Assembly: GCA_020091685.1 (NCBI GenBank)
Contig: CM034603.1
Span: 30,427,696 to 30,491,695, forward strand
Length of the DNA stretch: 64,000 bases
DNA from: Lutjanus erythropterus
Lineage: Eukaryota; Chordata; Actinopteri; Lutjaniformes; Lutjanidae
Direction: 5' to 3'
In this document: piece by piece, positions 56,831 to 64,000 of the stretch
How the letters are laid out: each line of letters opens with the position of its first letter
Position numbering within the stretch: the stretch's first letter is position 1
Notes under the pieces: generated by a model
Seen by the model: the letters and a program-made list of their open reading frames with translations, nothing else
What the model was told of the DNA's origin: nothing
Databases searched by the model: none
Program-made: the position numbers and the translations under genes

Positions 56831-56991
56831 GGGTGCTAACTGGAAACCCATTTCCTGTGATGGACTTCACATTCATGGTTCACAGAAGTTATATCATACT
56901 GATTGTAGTGATCTTATGATTGTCCCTGGAGCATGAGATTGACATTTGTGTTTTTAAAGTTCTCATGAAGTCAGAATCGATGTTAAGTGCT

Positions 56992-57500
56992 GTTTAAGTG
57001 AAAACTTGGCTTAGGTTGCCATATTTGTAACCCATTTTTAAAAATCTAGGTCAGTATGGACTAATGCCATGTTTGCTTGGACTTTGCCTGGGAATTGCTG
57101 ATAACAAGATCTATAAAGTGCCCAGTTTATCCTTTAACATCTCTTAGAATAATAATTTTAAAAGGATGTTTTTGAATATTGTTCTCTGATCTTAGAAAAT
57201 TATTTTTTTTTATAACTTTAATGTAGAGTTGGGAAATATATCAATGTTAAATGATGATATGAGGGTCAGCAGTAGTGCAGTCCATGAGAATTGTGCTTTT
57301 ATTCTTATATAACTTTAATGGCAATACTAACTAACTACCAAAAAAATAACATACAGTACCATCATGTACTGAAATAATTCAATGTTTAAGTGAAAACTTG
57401 GCTTAGGTTGCCATATTTGTAACCCATTTTTAAAAATCTACGTCTACATAACAAGATTTATGAAGTGCCCGGTTTATCCTTTGCTATCTCTAAGAATAAT
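56992..57500 (+). repeat. Local direct duplication (56992-57160 and 57381-57500)
   Basis: Both arms start TGTTTAAGTGAAAACTTGGC and stay almost identical for about 60 bp. They then continue with 'ATAACAAGAT' and 'AAGTGCCC' and end in AGAATAAT. The second arm lacks about 50 bp of the middle. Confidence 0.8.
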
Positions 57501-58083
57501 ATTTATTATTCCAAAAGATAATTTTCAGTACACTCCAAAATACAACCAAGTATGTCTACAATAACAATAATTGTGAATCAGCATTTTTAATTTTTAAATC
57601 AGTAGATAATATGTTATATGAATTTGATAGTGAAAATGCAAACTGAGTTAGTATGTATAAAATGAACATTTAAAGGAAATTTCAAGGTTTTTTTGTTTTT
57701 TTTAATGCAGGCAACATTTTCCAGGTTGGACTCATTGAAGCTTTATTAATGAACACTTTATAAAGGCAAACATGGTATCAATAAACATACATGTTTCATT
57801 TTACACAATAATGAGAGATTCCTCAGTTATTATCATCAACATACAACTGTTCAGCAAACAAATACAGAGTGGCTGTTGGACACAGTAAAAACGTTGGACT
57901 TAATTACTGATGAAAACACCAGACAGCAATATATCTGTAAGCTTGTTTTTTGTTTGGTTCATTTTTGTCCCATTGAATATTGTAAAATGGTAAAATCTTA
58001 TTAATTATCTGATTTGAGTCTTTTTTTTTTTGTCTTAACATTATCACCACCTGGCATTTTTGCTTACTTTTCCTTTATTCCAC

Positions 58084-58971
58084 TTACAAAGGGAATAACA
58101 AATGGCCAATGAAGGTGCTGTGGCTACCAATATTATCAAAATCCAGCAGTCCTCCCGAGTCTCATGTACAGCTGGTCTCCACTTCAAGCTGTAGAATCAT
58201 GCCATTGGTTGCGGTCTCGTAGCGACTTACAGTTTCGTGTACATGGTTGTACACTTGAGCAATCACCGCTCCATTTTTTATCAGTTGCAGCCCCATTTTT
58301 CTAGATGACATACTATGACCAGAGAAGCTGAAGTAGTAGACTCCTTTGACTGGAGCAGTGAAAATACCTGTGGATGATCAACAGACAGAATTACATCATA
58401 TTCCACTTATATGAACACATATATTGATTAATATACTCCATTATGGTAAGTTTACCTGTTGCAGGATTGTATGAGCCTGTGTTAAAGAAGACGTTTTGTA
58501 GATCAGTGTCGTGTCCACGTTAAAAGGTCCAATATCACCACCTGGGCCAATAGATGTTCCAAATGCCACATGGTTACCTTGAGAGGATAAATGAAAACAG
58601 GAGGTTATTATAATGTTTATTATGTTTAACTAAACCAGAAGCAACCTGAAAACAATGAAAACAATACATACACAAAGAGAGAGTAAAACCTACAGCTTAG
58701 TTATAGTATGTTCTTACTTTCGACTTTTGTTTCAGATCTTCCAGTTGTTTCTCAGTGTTTCTCAGTTTGGCCTCCAGTTCTCTTAAAATGACAAAAACTT
58801 GGAGAGAGTTTCCCAGTTGGCTCCCTGTGTGTCATCAGGGCAGGCACAAGTTGGCTCAGTGTTGGGAATCTTTATGCTGCTGTCGTCTCCTGCTCGTTGT
58901 CCCAGCTGCAGGTCCTCAGCTGCACTGAGGTAGAAGAGACATAAAGTCAACACAACCACTGAGGTCTTCAT
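58084..58971 (-). pseudogene. C1q-like copy 2, frame broken as sequenced
   Basis: Homologous to the intact copy. Exon 1 is 58971-58718, exon 2 58577-58456 and exon 3 58367-58084, with conserved splice sites. The signal peptide and first about 47 residues are readable, but a one-base loss near 58832 (the ACAACAG of its sister reads ACACAG) leads to a stop after 62 codons. Exon 1 also lacks one A near 58728. Exon 2 is 122 nt instead of 123, with a base missing near 58495. Exon 3 lacks a C near 58178. A further frame break near the C-terminus is shared with copy 3. Without these changes it would encode a C1q-like protein of normal length. Some or all of the breaks may be assembly errors (see findings). 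Confidence 0.75.
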
Positions 58972-59016
58972 CTTTCACACACCTCTGCTTGTCTTGATCA
59001 GCTCTCCCAACACCGC

Positions 59017-59024
59017 TTTATATA
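59017..59024 (-). promoter_or_regulatory. TATA box of C1q-like copy 2
   Basis: Minus-strand TATATAAA about 46 bp before the start codon, in the same context as in the other copies. Confidence 0.6.
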
Positions 59025-60308
59025 CCACACAAAGACATTGTGTAATTTACCAGAAAATCAAAGTCTGTTTCTTCTTTTCGGGAATACTGAGCACCTGACC
59101 AGAGGTTTATTTGGTTAATTTTTTTTTTTTTTTTTATCACCCTAGGCAAACAAAACCACAGATAATTATTTACAAACCTCTTTTTTAATCACATTTATCA
59201 ACATAACCACAGATTTTTAGTCATAAACTTCTTTTTCTTCACTTGAAATATAAAGCTGGCTATATTTTTCTAATTGTCAGCAATTTCCATGAGAAGACCT
59301 ATGAATTACAATAAATGGTCCTACTGACAAGTATTGTCTTTTCTGCCAAGGCCAGGCAGACACTATTAGCTTCCTGGTGTCAGTAGCCAACAACTCTGTT
59401 TGCAGGTGGGATAGCCACATTTGCTGTTTACACCTGCCTGGCAGAGACAAACCATGATCTTTTCCTAAACCTGGCAAAGTAGTTATTTTAGCCTAAATCT
59501 GACCAAACTGAAAATAATATACTGTATATTTAAAAATAAAATCAGCTAAGTCTGAAAATGAAAAGTCAAAACTGTGATCCACCACAACCTCCTCTTCACA
59601 GACGCTCTTTATAGCTAAATGATGGGGCAGGGTGTAAATAGCTGCCATGTGACTATTGTCAGCAGGTGCAAATAGATACTCAGTTATTCTCTCTTTGCCG
59701 AGACCTCCATCATAATCCAAAAACTGTTCAAGACACATCACTGTTGCCCTGGATGACTTCATTAAAACTGATTTTGAGTCAGTCCACATACACTATCCTG
59801 CTGCAGGAAACATTCACTGGAGTAACACATGAGCATTCATCCACAATTACATATTAATAATCACCACCAAACATCCTCTGTTTGAACAACACTGAGAGTC
59901 TGCCAGGCTGTATGCACGTAAATGATGATGTTTAGCAGGAATAGTGTTTATCATGTGTACCATAACCATTAAGTGTCATTACAATTAATTCTAAGAGAAG
60001 CATGATTATTCGTAGTTGTAGACTTTATATATTGCAAATTTTGCACTTGAAACTGTGAATGTATTTCCAACAACGTATTTCCAATGTTATTCCAACAGAT
60101 AATTTTCAGTCTACTCCAATGTACAACCAAGTATGTCTACAATAACAATGATTGTGGATCAGCATTTTTAATTTTTAAATCAGTAGATAATATGTTATAT
60201 GAATTTGATAGTGAAAATGCAAACTGGGTTTGCATTTGAATTATAATTATGCCATGATTTTAGGATGTATAAAATGAAAATTTAAAGGAAATTTAAAGGT
60301 TTTTTTTT

Positions 60309-61049
60309 TTAAAGGAGAAGTGTGTGATTTCCAGTGACATCTAACGTTCAAACCTTAGATTGCAACTAAGAGGATTTACCCACAACGCCCCTCTCTCACC
60401 AAGAGTACAGTGGCCACAGCGGACAAAATGGCGAGTGAAAGCTATCTCACAACAAACTACAGTTATGTGTGTAGGATGAATTACCTGTCCAGCAGAAAAC
60501 AGGCAACCTCGGCGCCACTGTGAAAACGTTTGTCCTCCATCAGCGATTTCCATCGTAAACGCTTATCGATGTTGATTCATGTTTTTGCCGCTTCCTGTCA
60601 TGCTTTGCGTTTACTTTTTTTCGGCTCGCTTCTTGGATGACGGAGATTCACTGTCCGCTGCTTTTGTTCTAGTACAGTGTATGTATGATCCTCCATTTGT
60701 CAAAACTGTGTCAGTCAAGGTTCACAACGCTAAATGATCTGCCAGCAATCACCCGGTCTATCCTCCCGTCTACTTCGTGTTTACGCTGCGGCGTTTATGT
60801 AAGGTCGCCATGGGCTTCCCAAGACTCACTGTTAGTGCAGTTTGTCCGCTTCTGCGCCATTTAGGCGCGAGGATGATGATTCTGCAAGGCGACCCAACCG
60901 TATGTAACTATAAATGGGTATTTCTAAAGTAATGGGAACATATAGATTATGAGTTTACATTTATTGATAATAATAAATAACATACTTATATATAATATAT
61001 CTCATTTATGTACATAAATTCCTGTAATTATTACACACTGGTCCTTTAA
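60309..61049. mobile_element. TTAA-flanked miniature element inserted in duplication unit B
   Basis: The left end is TTAAAGGAGAAGTGTGTGAT. The right end, reverse-complemented, is TTTAAAGGACCAGTGTGTAA. TTAA lies at both edges, as for piggyBac-type insertions. The interior is about 740 bp and more GC-rich than its surroundings. The minus-strand 70-residue frame at 60341-60553 shows no domain. Unit A has the uninterrupted site near 57700-57712. Confidence 0.8.
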
Positions 61050-61422
61050 ATGCAGGCAACAGTTTCCAGGTTGGACTCATTGAAGCTTTATTAATGAACA
61101 CTTTATAAAGGCAAACATGGTATCAATAAACATACATGTTTCATTTACACAATAATGAGAGATTCCTCAGTTATTATCATCAACATGCAACTATTCAGCA
61201 AAAATACAGAGTGGCTGTTGGACACAGTAAAAACATTGGACTTAATTACTGATGAAAACACCAGACAGCAATATATCTGTAAGCTTTTTTTTGTTTGGTT
61301 CATTTTGTCCCATTGAATATTGTAAAATGGTAAAATCTTATTAATTATCTGATTTGAGTCTTTTTTTTTTTGTCTTAACATTATCACCACCTGGCATTTT
61401 GCTTACTTTTCCTTTATTCCAC

Positions 61423-62308
61423 TTACAAAGGGAATAACAAATGGCCAATGAAGGTGCTGTGGCTACCAATATTATCAAAATCCAGCAGTTCTCCCGAGTC
61501 TCATGTACAGCTGGTCTCCCACTTCAAGCTGTAGAATCATGCCATTGGTTGCGGTCTCAGTGGCGGCACAGTTTCGTGTACATGGTTGTACACTTGAGCA
61601 ATCACCGCTCCATTTTTATCAGCTGCAGCCCCATTTTTCTAGATGACATACTATGACCAGAGAAGCTGAAGTAGTAGACTCTTTGACTGGAGCAGTGAAA
61701 ATACCTGTGGATGATCAACAGATAGAATTACATCCTATTCCACTTATATGAACACATATATTGATTAATATACTCCATTATGGTAAGTTTACCTGTTGCA
61801 GGATTGTATGAGCCTGTGTTAAAGAAGACGTTCTTGTAGATCAGTGTCGTGTCCACGTTAAAGGTCCAATATCACCACCTGGGCCAATAGATGCTCCAAA
61901 TGCCACATGGTTACCTTGAGAGGATAAATGAAAACAGGAGGTTATTATAATGTTTATTATGTTTAACTAAACCAGAAGCAACCTGAAAACAATGAAAACA
62001 ATACATACACAAGAGAGAGTAAAACCTACAGCTTAGTTATAGTATGTTCTTACTTTCGACTTTTTGTTTCAGATCTTCCAGTTGTTTCTCAGTGTTTCTC
62101 AGTTTGGCCTCCAGTTCTCTTAAAATGACAAAACTTGGAGAGAGTTTCCCAGTTGGCTCCCTGTTGTGTCATCAGTGCAGGCACAAGTTGGCTCAGTGTT
62201 GGGAATCTTTATGCTGCTGTCGTCTCCTGCTCGTTGTTCCAGCTGCAGGTCCTCAGCTGCACTGAGGTAGAAGAGACATAAAGTCAACACAACCACTGAG
62301 GTCTTCAT
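61423..62308 (-). pseudogene. C1q-like copy 3, frame broken as sequenced
   Basis: Exon 1 is 62308-62054, exon 2 61914-61793 and exon 3 61704-61423, with the same splice sites as copies 1 and 2. The first about 57 residues are readable with a typical signal peptide, then a T-run one base short near 62130 gives a stop after 62 codons. Exon 2 lacks one A near 61860 (122 nt). Exon 3 lacks a C near 61681 and a T near 61615. A C-terminal frame break is shared with copy 2, giving a TGA at 61475-61477. Exon 1 is 255 nt against 256 expected and is intact at the spots where copy 2 is broken. The locus may be a pseudogene or a mis-sequenced functional gene. Confidence 0.75.
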
Positions 62309-62353
62309 CTTTCACACACCTCTGCTTGTCTTGATCAGCTCTCCCAACACCGC

Positions 62354-62361
62354 TTTATATA
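62354..62361 (-). promoter_or_regulatory. TATA box of C1q-like copy 3
   Basis: Minus-strand TATATAAA about 46 bp before the start codon, in the same context as in copies 1 and 2. Confidence 0.6.
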
Positions 62362-64000
62362 CCACACAAAGACATCGTGTAATTTACCAGAAAATCAAAG
62401 TCTGTTTCTTCTTTCGGAATACTGAGCACCTGACCAAAGGTTTATTTGGTTACTTTTTTTTTTTTTTTTTTATCACCTAGGCAAACAAAACCACAGATAA
62501 TTATTTACAAACCTCTTTTTTAATCACATTTATCAACATAACCACAGATTTTTAGTCATAAACTTCTTTTTCTTCACTTGAAATATAAAGCTGGCTATAT
62601 TTTTCTAATTGTCAGCAATTTCCATGAGAAGACCTATGAATTACAATAAACGGTCCTACTGATAAGAAATATTTTCTGTCAATGCCAGGCAGACACTATT
62701 AGCTTCCTGGTGTCAGTAGCCAACAATGCTGTTTGCAGGTGGGATAGCCACATTTACTGTTTACACCTGCATGGCAGAGACAAACCATGATCTTGTCCTA
62801 AACCTGACAAAGTTTTTTTTTTTAACCTAAATCTGACCAAACTAAGACTGAAAACTGAAAGTAATAATAAATCAGCTGGAAATGAAAAGGCTACACTGTG
62901 ATCCTCTTCACAGACACTCTTTATAGCTAAATGATGGGGCAGGGTGTAATGTGACTATTATCAGCGGGTGCAAATAGACACTCAATTAAAGTTATTTTCT
63001 CTTTACAGTAGACCTCCATCATAATCCAAAGACTGTTCAAGACACATCACTGTTGCTCTGGATGACTTCAGTAAAACTGATTTTGAGTCAGTCCACATAC
63101 ACTATCCTGCTGCAGGAAACATTCACTGGAGTAACACATGAGCATTCATCCACAATTACATATTAATAATCACCACCAAACATCCTCTGTTTGGTAACAA
63201 CACTGAGAGTCTGCCAGGCTGTACGTACGTAAATGATGATGTTTAGCAGGAATAGTGTTTATCATGTGTACCCAGTGGTGGACAAAGTAGTCAACCCCAG
63301 TACTTGAGTCAAAGTATAGATACTCCTGGTCAAATATTACTCAACTACAAGTGAAAGTTGCTCAGTCAAAATTTTACTCAAGTTAAAGTATTAGAGTTCT
63401 TGCTTTTAAAAGTATTCAAAAGTACACGTTTTTAAAAATACTTAAGTATTCAAAAGTACAAATTACAAAGTACATTTTCTAATATCAATACATGCTGTAT
63501 TGTTTTCATGATGCATTTACAGAAGCTTGTAACTCTCTGAAATCATCTAATGATGCACTGATGCTTGTAGAACCACTCTGCTACACAAAACCTATAGAAA
63601 CACCTATAAAAACTTCAGCATAGAAATACAATCAAAATCAAAAAGGACAGTTATTGTCAATTTCTGATGTAACTGTATTAAAATCACATCATGAAATTTA
63701 GATTGAAGCCGACTGTAAGGAGTTCTCCAAGTCTGTTAAATAACTGAGATTTCTTTCTGTCTTCAGAGGCAGTATATATACATGAATTATGTGGTATTTT
63801 TCACCCCGATAAAAACAATCCAACTTTAAAAGCTACCTGGAACAATTAATAATTATAATAACATCTTGAGATTTCATTTTGTCTTTCTCCTGCTGTCACC
63901 ATTACTGCTTTTTGTTTGAATGAAAGAGGGAGAGTTTGCTTGTTCTTGTTACAGAGCGCCTGGATGATGTATTTCCACTTTTACATCAATCCAGAGGAGC
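62362..64000. other. C1q copy 3 upstream region and right window edge, no gene seen
   Basis: The part up to 63271 is duplicated from unit A, including a T-run near 62455-62471. The part beyond carries the element relic at 63272-63480 and then AT-rich sequence with no recognisable exon. Confidence 0.6.
63272..63480. mobile_element. CAGTGGTGGACAAAGTAGTC element relic
   Basis: It starts CAGTGGTGGACAAAGTAGTC, then 'TACTTGAGTCAAAGTATAGA' and repeated AAAAGTA/CAAAAGTAC text. The same family as 41606-41760. Confidence 0.65.

Larger units (their letters stand above)
57507..59960. repeat. Tandem segmental duplication, unit A (carries C1q copy 2)
   Basis: Nearly identical to 60079-63271 apart from the insert at 60309-61049. 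The match covers the 3' flank, gene, promoter and about 950 bp of upstream DNA. It ends at GTTTATCATGTGTAC in both units. Unit B follows about 120 bp after unit A, so the arrangement is head-to-tail. Confidence 0.9.
60079..63271. repeat. Tandem segmental duplication, unit B (carries C1q copy 3)
   Basis: Counterpart of 57507-59960, lengthened by the element at 60309-61049. The match stops exactly where a CAGTGGTGGACAAAGTAG element begins (63272). Confidence 0.9.

Overview
This is teleost fish DNA, most likely from a percomorph. The evidence is intron-split vertebrate genes with GT/AG junctions, many CA/TG microsatellites, and several miniature transposon families familiar from fish genomes, above all elements beginning TTAAAGGGA and ending TCCCTTTAA. 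No bacterial, viral or CRISPR features are present.

Layout. (1) Positions 1-22503 hold no coding exon that I can recognise. This stretch is best read as part of a long 5' intron of mbnl1 and is filled with decayed transposons and simple repeats. (2) Positions 22504-36850 (+) carry the 3' part of mbnl1 (muscleblind-like splicing regulator 1). Seven exons join into one open frame (171, 222, 240, 54, 154, 36 and 92 nt), followed by two alternative 3' ends. One is an 18-residue C-terminus ending LTQM (35428-35484). The other is a two-residue ending, IK, on the last exon (36842-36850). The first coding exon, with zinc finger 1 and the start of finger 2, lies upstream of the window. The 54-nt exon is the known regulated nuclear-localisation exon. 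It sits behind an AG-free stretch of about 180 nt rich in YGCY motifs, the layout expected for muscleblind autoregulation. A T-rich 3'UTR runs to about 39.3 kb. (3) Positions 43700-44248 (+) hold rap2b, an intronless, complete 182-residue Rap2 small GTPase with a GC-rich 5' flank and a 28-base A run starting in its stop codon. The mbnl1-rap2b linkage is as in mammals, but the p2ry1 receptor that lies between them in human is not seen here. (4) Positions 44.3-55 kb are gene-poor and repeat-rich. (5) Positions 55.2-62.3 kb (-) carry three tandem genes for small secreted C1q-domain proteins, each with three exons and a TATA box. The first is intact (218 residues). The second and third lie on a recent tandem duplication of about 2.4 kb and are broken by several single-base deletions. 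Most of these are private to one copy, and many fall in homopolymers, so assembly error is a serious alternative to true pseudogenes. A TTAA-flanked element of about 740 bp inserted into the third unit, and the second unit preserves the empty site.

The two conserved genes are unrelated in function: an RNA-splicing regulator and a membrane-tethered GTPase. The C1q cluster looks like a lineage-specific secreted, probably immune-type, expansion. I found no convincing wholly new system. The strongest leads are the splice-control architecture of mbnl1 and the evolution, or assembly quality, of the C1q tandem array.
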